Positions 1 to 5,943 of a DNA stretch of 6,124 nucleotides are shown piece by piece. This DNA comes from Actinomycetota bacterium. GTDB lineage: Bacteria > Actinomycetota > Nitriliruptoria > Nitriliruptorales > JAHWKO01. The translations under genes and the position numbers were made by a program. Location: contig JAHWKO010000113.1 in NCBI GenBank assembly GCA_019347855.1, positions 1 through 6,124 of the forward strand. The letters run 5' to 3'. Each line of letters opens with the position of its first letter. The stretch's first letter is position 1. The notes below the pieces were generated by a model that was not told the origin of the DNA, ran no database searches, and was given only the letters and a program-made list of their open reading frames with translations.

Positions 1-1
1 T

Positions 2-583
2 GACGGCCTCCTCGCGCTCGGGCGTGCGCTGGCCCCCGAGGCCGAGCGCCGCTCCCTGCGGCTCACCCCCGTGGCGCTGATCGCCAAGTGCGTGGCAGCC
101 GCGCTCTCCGACCACCCGACGTTCAACGCAACGGTCGACGAGTCGACCGGCGACCTCCTGCTGCACCCGGAGGTGGGGCTCGGCTTGGCGGTCGCCGCCC
201 CCAGCGGCCTGGTGGTCCCCGTGGTCCGCGACGCCGCCGGCCGCGCACGGACGGAGACCGTCGAGCTGGTGTTCACCAACACCAAGGGCACCCCGCTTCG
301 ACGGCAGTCGCTCGAGAGAGCGTTCCGCCGCGCCGTAAAGGCCGCGGGGCTACCGAAGGGCACCACGCCTCACGACCTGCGCCACTACTACGCCTCTCTC
401 CTCATCCAGCACGGAGAGTCCGTGAAGGTCGTCCAGGCACGTCTCGGACACGCGACCGCGGGCGAGACGCTCGACACGTACGCCCACCTGTGGCCGGATG
501 CAGAGGACACCACACGGGACGCGATCGACTCCGTTCTGGGAGCTCCTGCGGACTCTGTGCGGACTGAGACGGGGTCCGACTAG
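2..583 (+). CDS. Chimeric ORF: 2-oxo-acid dehydrogenase E2 fragment fused to tyrosine recombinase C-terminus (5' partial)
   Basis: The frame is open from the left edge (codons from position 2) to the TAG at 581-583. A GTG at 71 is the first possible in-window start, but the E2 similarity continues upstream of it, so the true start is probably outside. Residues encoded at about 2-238 match the E2 (lipoamide acyltransferase) catalytic domain: a KCVAAALSDHPTFNAT segment (family pattern: K-A-x-ALxxHPxLNA), then LGLAVAAPSGLVVPVVRDA (family: IGIAVDTPxGLVVPVIRDAD). The homology then stops and integrase sequence begins near 239-265 (ELVFTNTKGTPLRR), followed by HDLRH (His codon 371, Arg 380), LGHA (His 449) and the candidate nucleophile Tyr at 479-481 (TLDTYAHL). 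The E2 active-site HxxxDG motif, the integrase DNA-binding domain and the first catalytic Arg are all absent from the visible part, so neither activity is expected. Likely a gene remnant or deletion fusion; an assembly chimera is the alternative. Family assignments are sure; the biological reality of the fusion is not. Confidence 0.75.
   Translation, partial: DGLLALGRALAPEAERRSLRLTPVALIAKCVAAALSDHPTFNATVDESTGDLLLHPEVGLGLAVAAPSGLVVPVVRDAAGRARTETVELVFTNTKGTPLRRQSLERAFRRAVKAAGLPKGTTPHDLRHYYASLLIQHGESVKVVQARLGHATAGETLDTYAHLWPDAEDTTRDAIDSVLGAPADSVRTETGSD
245..583 (+). mobile_element. Tyrosine-recombinase (phage integrase) remnant, catalytic C-terminal part only
   Basis: This is the integrase-derived portion of the composite frame. 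Three of the expected catalytic positions can be read: the HxxR box (HDLRH), the second His in LGHA and the C-terminal Tyr in DTYAHL. The tail PDAEDTTRDAIDSVL is typical of integrases from actinobacterial phages and integrative elements. The core-binding domain and the first catalytic Arg, which should lie upstream, are replaced by E2 sequence. No other phage or island gene is visible in the window. The left boundary is approximate (about 239-265), because similarity at a fusion point fades gradually. Confidence 0.6.
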
Positions 584-611
584 CGTTTCCCTGGTCAGAC
601 GGGGTAAGAGT

Positions 612-968
612 GAGGAGCCGACCTGTAAGCCGGATTCTGTTCCCGCCGGAGCGGGTGACGGCCATCTATCTGGGGCGCCGGTCGCCCGGCGCCTCGAGCG
701 GCCTACCTGGGACATCGGGCGGGCCGCCCTGTCCCTGCTTGGCCTTGCTCCGGATGGGGTTTACCGAGCCGCCCGGGTCACCCCGGACGCTGGTGCGCTC
801 TTACCGCACCGTTCCACCCTTGCCTGTGCCGCTCTCGCGGCCATCGGCGGTGTGTTTCCTGTGGCACGTCCACGCGTCGCCGCGCCTGGGATTCTCCCCA
901 GCATCCTGCCCTGTGGAGTCCGGACTTTCCTCGATCCTCTCGGATCGCGGCCGTCCGGTCGGCTCCTC
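612..968 (-). ncRNA. rnpB: RNase P RNA, bacterial type A
   Basis: This is the catalytic RNA of RNase P, which removes the 5' leader from precursor tRNAs. On the minus strand the 5' conserved block GAGGAAAGTCCGGACTCCAC (plus coordinates 914-933) is followed by AGGGCAGG, then GCCACAGGAAACA, GGTAAGAGCGCACC, GGTAAACCCC, GGAGCAAGGCCAAG, the CCA-recognising L15 stretch CCAGGTAGGC, and the 3' block ACAGAATCCGGCTTACAGG. The ends were set by the P1 helix: 958-968 pairs perfectly over 11 bp with 612-622. P18 (674-693) is an 8-bp stem with a GCGA tetraloop. P3 (932-947, 6 bp) and P12 (828-841, 5 bp) are short hairpins with GAGA loops. At about 357 nt the RNA is on the compact side for type A. The mature 3' end may lie a few bases beyond 612. 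No T-rich intrinsic terminator is evident downstream. The gene is convergent with the recombinase remnant and divergent from the aminotransferase. Confidence 0.96.
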
Positions 969-1029
969 GCCTCGAACGGTACAACGTCCGGCCGTCCAGG
1001 AGCCTTCCCGGTTCGCCTCGATCGGTACA
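967..1029. repeat. Pair of 17-bp direct repeats in the rnpB / aminotransferase intergenic region
   Basis: TCGCCTCGAACGGTACA at 967-983 and TCGCCTCGATCGGTACA at 1013-1029 match at 16 of 17 positions, with starts 46 bp apart. The first copy spans the predicted rnpB transcription start and its candidate -10 box. The second copy ends 19 bp before the GTG start of the aminotransferase. On the minus strand each copy contains TACCG(T/A), so the outer copy could be a second, tandem promoter or an operator serving both divergent genes. It could also be a short duplication without function. Confidence 0.6.
976..981 (-). promoter_or_regulatory. Candidate -10 element for rnpB
   Basis: On the minus strand TACCGT (TAnnnT type) ends about 7 bases before the predicted 5' end of the RNase P RNA at 968, the spacing expected for a sigma-70 family -10 box. 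No convincing TTGACA-like -35 box lies 16-18 bp upstream, so the assignment rests on position and the -10 pattern only. Confidence 0.3.
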
Positions 1030-1048
1030 GGTCGGGCACCATGCGGCC

Positions 1049-1837
1049 GTGACCACAAGCGCCAGACCCCTCGCATGGATGGACGGCCGCGTCGTGCCCG
1101 CCGCGGACGCAACCGTCCCCCTTCTTGACGACGGGTTCCTGCGCGGGGACGCGGTGTTCGACGTCGCGCTGGTGCGGCGCGGCCGCACGCACGCCCTGGA
1201 CGACCACCTCGCGCGGCTCCGACGGTCGGCGAAGGAGGTCGGGATCCGGGTCCCGGTGGTCCGGCAGGTGGTCACGGACCTCCTAGCCGCTTGGGGCGAG
1301 CGGGACGGATCGTTGCGGATCGTCGTGACCCGGGACGGGACCCTTCGAGGGGTGATCCAGCAGTCGTCGTGGCCCGACACCATGTCCCTGAGCGTGGTCG
1401 AGATGCCCTGGCGGTCCGCCTTGACCGGCGTCAAGACCCTGTCCTACGCCGCGAACGCGTGGGCCACCCGTCAGGCCAGGGCCGTACACGCAGATGACGC
1501 CGTGATCGTGGACGAGGGCGTGGTGCTCGAGGCTCCCACCGCGGCCGTCTGTTGGGTCTCCGGTGGCGTGATCCACGCCCCCGACCCGGGACAGCTGCCG
1601 ATCCTCGACTCCGTCACCCTCGCACGGTTGCGCTCGGTCGTCGACGTCCAACTCGGCGTCCACCCTTCGGACGAGCTCCTGGCAGCTGACGAGGTCTTCC
1701 TGCTGTCTGCCACGCGCCCCGTCCTGCCGGTCCACGCGATCGACGACGTGGACCTCGACGTACCCGGGCCGGTGACGACCGCGGCACGCGAGACGTTCCA
1801 CGCGCACATCGACGAGACGCTCGATCCCGTCCCATGA
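1049..1837 (+). CDS. Class IV PLP-dependent aminotransferase, probable aminodeoxychorismate lyase-like
   Basis: A 262-residue cytoplasmic protein of the fold-type IV PLP family, which includes branched-chain aminotransferase (IlvE), D-amino-acid transaminase and 4-amino-4-deoxychorismate lyase (PabC). The N-terminus WMDGRVVPAADATVPLLDDGFLRGDAVFD matches the family opening (W-x-NG-x-V ... DxGFLxGDxVFE), followed by LDDHLARLRRSA. The Schiff-base Lys is K129 in VKTLSY, and E161 in VVLEAPT should contact the PLP ring nitrogen. The C-terminal ILDSVTLARL and DEVFLLSATRPVLPV segments are also typical. The length and the ATRPVLPVHAID stretch favour the PabC group (folate pathway) over IlvE, but substrate cannot be read from sequence. 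The Ser/Thr-Asn pair usual after the Glu (PTSNVFW type) is Ala-Ala here. GTG 1049 was chosen because it leaves a normal N-terminus; an ATG at residue 11 would cut into the conserved WMDG. No strong Shine-Dalgarno is visible. It is divergent from rnpB, with 70 bp to otsA downstream. Confidence 0.88.
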   Translation: MTTSARPLAWMDGRVVPAADATVPLLDDGFLRGDAVFDVALVRRGRTHALDDHLARLRRSAKEVGIRVPVVRQVVTDLLAAWGERDGSLRIVVTRDGTLRGVIQQSSWPDTMSLSVVEMPWRSALTGVKTLSYAANAWATRQARAVHADDAVIVDEGVVLEAPTAAVCWVSGGVIHAPDPGQLPILDSVTLARLRSVVDVQLGVHPSDELLAADEVFLLSATRPVLPVHAIDDVDLDVPGPVTTAARETFHAHIDETLDPVP

Positions 1838-1880
1838 CGGACGGACGCCCGATCCAGCGACCCCGCACCGCGTCCATCGT

Positions 1881-1894
1881 TAGGGTTCGCCCTA
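1881..1894 (+). promoter_or_regulatory. Small UUCG-loop hairpin just upstream of the otsA ribosome binding site
   Basis: TAGGG-TTCG-CCCTA forms a perfect 5-bp stem with a UUCG tetraloop. Allowing one bulged base (T1880), the stem extends by CG/CG (1878-1879 with 1895-1896) and touches the first base of the Shine-Dalgarno stretch GAGGGGGA (1896-1903) for the ATG at 1908. It could influence initiation or mRNA stability. It has no T-tract, so it is not a typical terminator of the aminotransferase gene. The structure is seen directly; the function is inferred. Confidence 0.35.
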
Positions 1895-1907
1895 CGAGGG
1901 GGACCAC

Positions 1908-3317
1908 ATGATCATCACCGACCGGCCGCTGGTCACGATCGCCAACCGCCTGCCCGTGTCACGATCGAACGGCTCGTGGCAGGCCAGCACCGGTGGACTC
2001 GTGACGGCCATGCGTCCGATCATGGAGAACACCAAGGGCGTGTGGGTCGGATGGGATGGCGGGGACGATGACGTCCCCGTTCGGGCCGCAGGGCTCGACA
2101 TCGACCTCGCTCCGCTGTCGCTGTCGCACGCGGAGGTCCAGGGGTACTACTACGGGTTCTCGAACCGGACGCTGTGGCCGCTGTTCCACGACCTCGTGGA
2201 ACAGCCCGTCTTCGAGCGGCGCTGGTGGGAGACCTACGAGCAGGTCAACCAACGCTTCGCGGACCGCACCGCCCAGCTCGACCTCGGCGACTCGTCGCCG
2301 GTCCTCTGGGTACAGGACTACCACCTGGTCCTGCTCCCGGAGCTCCTGCGGCGGGAGCACCCCGACGCGACGATCCTGTACTTCCTCCACATCCCCTTCC
2401 CTCCACCGGAGCTGTTCGCTCGCCTCCCCTGGAGGGAGCAGCTGCTCGATGGGCTGCTCGGCGCGGACCTCGTCGCGTTCCACACCGAGAGCTACCGGGA
2501 CAACTTCGTCCGGGCGGTCGAGCGGGTCCACCCGAACGAGTTCGAGATCGACGGGCGCGACGTCGTGCTCCCGGATGGCCGGCGAGCTCGGACCATGGCT
2601 GATCCCATCTCGATCGACGCTCAGCACTTCGACGAACTCGCCCGCAGCACCGAGGTCGAGGAGGAGCTGACCGCGCTGAGGGAGCAGTTCGCTGGTAGGA
2701 AGGTGCTGCTCGGGGTCGACCGGCTCGACTACACGAAGGGGATCCACGAACGGTTCCGCGCGATCGAGATGCTCCTCGAACGTCGCCCCGACCTGCGCGA
2801 ACAGATCGCGTTCGTGCAGATCGCCGTCCCCAGCCGCGAAGGGGTCCAGGAGTACCGCGATCTCCGGCGTGACGTCGAGCGAGAGGTGGGACGCATCAAC
2901 GGGCGCTTCACCGAGCCCGGGTCGGACGTCCCGGTCCACTACCTGCACCGCGGCGTGCCCCGTCCGAGGCTCGTCGCGTACTACCGGCTCGCGGACGTCG
3001 CGGTGGTCACCCCGCTCAAGGATGGGATGAACCTCATCGCCAAGGAGTTCGTCGTGTGCCAGGCTGCGCAGGACGGGACCGGCGTGCTGGTCCTCAGTGA
3101 GTTCACGGGCTCGCGCGCGGAACTCACCGAGTCCATCGCGTGCAACCCGTTCGATGTGGAGGGACTGTCCCGCCGCATCGAGGAAGCGCTGGAGGTCGAC
3201 CCCGTCGACGCCCGGCAGGCCCTGAAGCGGATGGCGCAGGTGGTCCACGACCACGACGTCTTCGCCTGGGTCGACCGGCAGCTCGAGGAGGTGGAGACCC
3301 TGACCGCGGGGGGATGA
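1908..3317 (+). CDS. otsA: Alpha,alpha-trehalose-phosphate synthase (UDP-forming), GT20
   Basis: OtsA transfers glucose from UDP-glucose to glucose 6-phosphate, giving trehalose 6-phosphate and UDP in the cytoplasm. This is the first step of trehalose synthesis for osmotic and stress protection. The 469-residue length is normal for the single-domain enzyme. Visible motifs, in order: ANRLPV with R14 and STGGL at 27-31 (phosphate and nucleotide loop), VGWDG (W49), YYYGFSNRTLWPLFH (80-94, acceptor pocket), WVQDYHLVLLP with D137, FLHIPFP with H161, GVDRLDYTKG with R272 and K277 (UDP-phosphate binding), and TPLKDGMNLIAKEFV with D372 and E380. These correspond to D130, H154, R262, K267, D361 and E369 of E. 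coli OtsA, so the active site is complete. There is no fused phosphatase domain. ATG 1908 is preceded by a good Shine-Dalgarno (GAGGGGGA). The GH15 gene follows after 45 bp on the same strand, so co-transcription is likely. Related GT20 enzymes (glucosylglycerol-phosphate synthase, pseudoglycosyltransferases) are less likely given the full OtsA motif set. Confidence 0.95.
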   Translation: MIITDRPLVTIANRLPVSRSNGSWQASTGGLVTAMRPIMENTKGVWVGWDGGDDDVPVRAAGLDIDLAPLSLSHAEVQGYYYGFSNRTLWPLFHDLVEQPVFERRWWETYEQVNQRFADRTAQLDLGDSSPVLWVQDYHLVLLPELLRREHPDATILYFLHIPFPPPELFARLPWREQLLDGLLGADLVAFHTESYRDNFVRAVERVHPNEFEIDGRDVVLPDGRRARTMADPISIDAQHFDELARSTEVEEELTALREQFAGRKVLLGVDRLDYTKGIHERFRAIEMLLERRPDLREQIAFVQIAVPSREGVQEYRDLRRDVEREVGRINGRFTEPGSDVPVHYLHRGVPRPRLVAYYRLADVAVVTPLKDGMNLIAKEFVVCQAAQDGTGVLVLSEFTGSRAELTESIACNPFDVEGLSRRIEEALEVDPVDARQALKRMAQVVHDHDVFAWVDRQLEEVETLTAGG

Positions 3318-3362
3318 CGGAAGGCAGCACGTGCGGGCGCTCACCGGGAACGGAGCCACCGG

Positions 3363-5192
3363 ATGACCCGTCCCATGGAGCATCCGATCGAGGACTACGG
3401 ACTGATCGGCGACAGCCGTTCCGCCGCGTTGGTGTCACCGGACGGATCGGTCGACTGGTTCTGCAGTCCTCGGTTCGACTCGCCCAGCGTCTTCGCCGCG
3501 CTGCTCGACCACGAGAAGGGCGGCCGCTGGAGGATCCGGCCAGCGGACCACGAGGAGCTCGAGGTCCAGCGGACGTACCTGGGTGAGACGAACGTGCTGG
3601 TCACCCGGTTCGTACGCGACGGGGAACCGGTCCTCACGCTCACGGACTTCCTGGTGTACTCGAGGGTCAACGCGTTCGACCCGACCCACACCGGGCACAC
3701 GCTGATCCGGCGGGTCGAAGCCTTCAGCCCGGCCACCGCGGAGGTCGAGTTCCAGCCACGCTTCGACTACGGGCGTGCCCACACCACGATCGACCCGACC
3801 TCATCGGGGGTGCGCGCCGTGGCCGGCAGCGAGCACCTCGAGCTCGAGGGTCCCGGCCTCCACTGGCGCGTCAGCTCCCACGACGGGACCGGCGATGTGG
3901 CACGCGCCACGCTCCGGATGGAGGCGGGGCAGGAACGGTGGTTCGTCCTGCGAACGCCAGGCTCCGAGGCGGGCCCCCACCGGCACCTGTCCCCCAAGGA
4001 GCTGCTCGACCTCACCGTCCGGACGTGGGGCCGTTGGTCGGGGCTCATCGACTACGACGGTCCGTGGCGCGACGCGGTGGTGCGCAGCGCGCTCGTGCTG
4101 AAGTGCCTCGTCTACGAGCCGACCGGTGCGTTGGTCGCCGCCCCGACGACGTCCCTGCCCGAGGTCATCGGCGGGGAGCGCAACTGGGACTACCGCTTCT
4201 CCTGGATACGCGATTCGGCGTACGTCCTGGAGTGCTTCCTCGAGATCGGCCACGCCCGCGAGGCGGAGACGTTCATCCGCTGGCTGTCCGAGCTGAACGA
4301 CCGGGTCGGGGGGGCGCACGAGCTGCGCCCGCTCTACCGGATCACCGGCGAGGAGGACCTGACGGAGTTCGAACTTGGCCACCTCCGCGGGTATCGCGGC
4401 TCCCGCCCCGTCCGTGTCGGCAACGGCGCAGCGACCCAGCTGCAGCTGGACATCTACGGAGCCGCGATGCAGCTCGGGTTCCTGACCGAACAGCTCGGCG
4501 GCGAGGTCCCCGCCGCCCGGTGGCCGGTGATCCGCCAGCTCGTCCAGACGGTGGCCGCACGGTGGCGCGAACCGGACAGCGGCCTGTGGGAGATCCGGTC
4601 GGCCCCTCGCCACCACACCTTCAGCAAGTTCCAGTGCTGGCTCGCGGTCGATCGCGCGATCCGGATCGGCCGCGACCTGGGGCTCCAGGGCCCTTACGAC
4701 GACTGGCACCGGCTCTGCCGGGAGATCTCCGACGACATCCTGACCCACGGGTACGACGAGGAGATCGGCTCGTTCGTGCAGGCCTACGGCACCAAGGAAC
4801 CCGACGCCTCGGTGCTGCTGCTCCCCCTGCGTGGGTTCCTGCCCGCAGCCGATGAGCGCGTCCGTTCGACGGTCGAGACCGTCCGGCGCAGGCTCGAGGT
4901 CGCCGACGGGCTGCTGCTCCGGTACCGCAACGAGGACGGGTTGCGAGGCGAGGAGGGCGCGTTCCTCATGTGCTCGTTCTGGCTCGTCGAGCTGCTCGCC
5001 CGCATGCGCGAGCTCGAGGAGGCCGGCCGGCTGTTCGAGCGGCTGCTGTCGTTCGCGGGTCCGTTGGGCCTCTACGCCGAAGAGATCGATCCCACGACGG
5101 GCGCCCACCTCGGCAACTTCCCCCAGGGCTTCACCCACATGGGGTTGATCACCGCCGCGACGGCGATCGACGAGGAGCTCTCGGCGCGGTGA
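3363..5192 (+). CDS. GH15 family glycoside hydrolase, probable trehalase (glucoamylase-like)
   Basis: A 609-residue inverting alpha-glucosidase of family GH15. The N-terminal beta-sandwich domain opens with IEDYGLIGDSRSAALVSPDG and SVDWFCSPRFDSPSVFAALL. The (alpha/alpha)6 barrel carries GERNWDYRFSWIRDSAYVLE (about 272-291) and GLWEIRSAPRHHTFSKF, where E410 aligns with the general acid of fungal glucoamylase (LWEE motif). Next come GTKEPDASVLLLPL, EEGAFLMCSFWLVELLAR and LYAEEIDPTTGAHLGNFPQGFTHMGLI, where E573 is the likely general base. No signal peptide is seen, so it should act in the cytoplasm. Actinobacterial members of this type (for example the mycobacterial enzyme) are trehalases, and the otsA gene 45 bp upstream supports that substrate; glucoamylase or isomaltose-type activity cannot be excluded. 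The start ATG 3363 has GGAG at 3353-3356; an in-frame ATG at 3375 would also leave the domain intact. The stop codon abuts the stop of the opposite-strand gene. Confidence 0.9.
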   Translation: MTRPMEHPIEDYGLIGDSRSAALVSPDGSVDWFCSPRFDSPSVFAALLDHEKGGRWRIRPADHEELEVQRTYLGETNVLVTRFVRDGEPVLTLTDFLVYSRVNAFDPTHTGHTLIRRVEAFSPATAEVEFQPRFDYGRAHTTIDPTSSGVRAVAGSEHLELEGPGLHWRVSSHDGTGDVARATLRMEAGQERWFVLRTPGSEAGPHRHLSPKELLDLTVRTWGRWSGLIDYDGPWRDAVVRSALVLKCLVYEPTGALVAAPTTSLPEVIGGERNWDYRFSWIRDSAYVLECFLEIGHAREAETFIRWLSELNDRVGGAHELRPLYRITGEEDLTEFELGHLRGYRGSRPVRVGNGAATQLQLDIYGAAMQLGFLTEQLGGEVPAARWPVIRQLVQTVAARWREPDSGLWEIRSAPRHHTFSKFQCWLAVDRAIRIGRDLGLQGPYDDWHRLCREISDDILTHGYDEEIGSFVQAYGTKEPDASVLLLPLRGFLPAADERVRSTVETVRRRLEVADGLLLRYRNEDGLRGEEGAFLMCSFWLVELLARMRELEEAGRLFERLLSFAGPLGLYAEEIDPTTGAHLGNFPQGFTHMGLITAATAIDEELSAR

Positions 5193-5930
5193 TCAGTCCA
5201 GCGCGACGAGCAGCCGCTGGCACTGCGGACACGTCCCCACGGTGGGAGCGTCCTCCCGGAGATCGCTGCGCTCCATCGGCGTGAGCTCGAGCCGGCACGC
5301 GGTGCAGATCCCGCCCTCGAGCGCCCCCAGCGCGAGCGGACCGTGGCGCTGCTTCGCCTTCTCGTAACGCTCGACCAGGCGTTCGGGGATGCGTTCGAGG
5401 CTGGCGTCGCGGTCGGCTTTGAGCTGCCCCAGGTCCGCGAGGATCGACTGCGCGGCGCTGTCGCGCTTCGCGGTGAGGTCCTCCTGCTCGGCCTCCATCT
5501 GGAGCCGCCGCTCGTCGAGCTTGCTGATCTGGCCGGCCAGGGTCTCGCGCTCCTCCATCTTCTCGAGGAGCTCCTCCTCGGCGCGCGCGATCCGCGCCTC
5601 GACGTCGTCGATCTCGGCCCGGATCGCCTGCAGCTCGCGGGGGTTGGAGATCTCCCCGCCGTACATGCGAGCCTGCTCCTTCTGGCGACGCTCCTGCAGG
5701 AGGTCGAGGTCCCCCTCCACGGACCGGATCCGCGAGTCGGCCATGTCGCGGTCGACGCGGAGCTGGTCGCGGGTGGCCTCGAGCTTCTCGGAGGTCGCAA
5801 GGGAGTCGTCCAATGCGGTCTGCTCGGGGAGTTCGTCGAGGCGCTTCTCGAGGCGACGGATATCGGTCTCGGTGCGTTGGAGCTCGAGGAGCGCTTCGAG
5901 CTCCTCGTGACCGTGATCGTCGTCGCTCAC
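5193..5930 (-). CDS. Coiled-coil protein with C-terminal C4 zinc ribbon (DUF164 / zf-RING_7 family)
   Basis: A 245-residue protein. Residues about 8-180 are nearly all charged heptad-like helix (ELEALLELQRTETDIRRLEKRLDEL onward), predicting a long antiparallel coiled coil. In it lies the family signature MYGGEISNPRELQAIRAEIDDVE, found at the turn. The C-terminus has two Cys pairs, C209-x2-C212 and C234-x2-C237, forming a four-cysteine zinc ribbon. All four ligands are present. The exact role of this family in actinobacteria is unknown; the Helicobacter relative HP0958 acts as a chaperone/RNA-binding factor in flagellar regulation, and a nucleic-acid or protein scaffold role is a fair inference only. 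The GTG start at 5930 is supported by an excellent Shine-Dalgarno (minus strand GGAGAGGA, 5935-5942). It begins 13 bp after the Nif3 stop, so the two are surely one operon. It ends convergently with the GH15 gene. Confidence 0.9.
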   Translation of the reverse strand: MSDDDHGHEELEALLELQRTETDIRRLEKRLDELPEQTALDDSLATSEKLEATRDQLRVDRDMADSRIRSVEGDLDLLQERRQKEQARMYGGEISNPRELQAIRAEIDDVEARIARAEEELLEKMEERETLAGQISKLDERRLQMEAEQEDLTAKRDSAAQSILADLGQLKADRDASLERIPERLVERYEKAKQRHGPLALGALEGGICTACRLELTPMERSDLREDAPTVGTCPQCQRLLVALD

Positions 5931-5943
5931 CGCGTCCTCTCCG

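Noticed and set aside
555..611. Possible rnpB terminator and short repeat GACGGGGT (569-576 and 599-606) as att core
   Set aside because: The only stem found (CGGAC/GTCCG) is 5 bp without a T-run, and an 8-bp repeat 30 bp apart is too short to support an attachment site.
498..1128. Overlapping open frames on both strands across 498-1207 (for example 184- and 172-residue plus-strand frames)
   Set aside because: They run through the RNase P RNA gene and its flanks. Their translations are Pro/Arg/Gly/Ser-rich with no recognisable domain, as expected for chance frames in GC-rich DNA.
3318..3362. GCACGTGC palindrome (3327-3334) between otsA and the GH15 gene as an operator or terminator
   Set aside because: An 8-bp palindrome with no loop, no T-tract and no second copy is expected by chance in sequence this GC-rich.
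1959..3383. 474-residue open frame antisense to otsA
   Set aside because: It mirrors the otsA codons, matches no family I recognise, and its codon composition is that of a shadow frame. The plus strand carries a complete set of OtsA active-site motifs.
3801..5138. 445-residue open frame antisense to the GH15 gene
   Set aside because: Same reasoning: a low-complexity shadow of a gene with clear conserved motifs on the plus strand.
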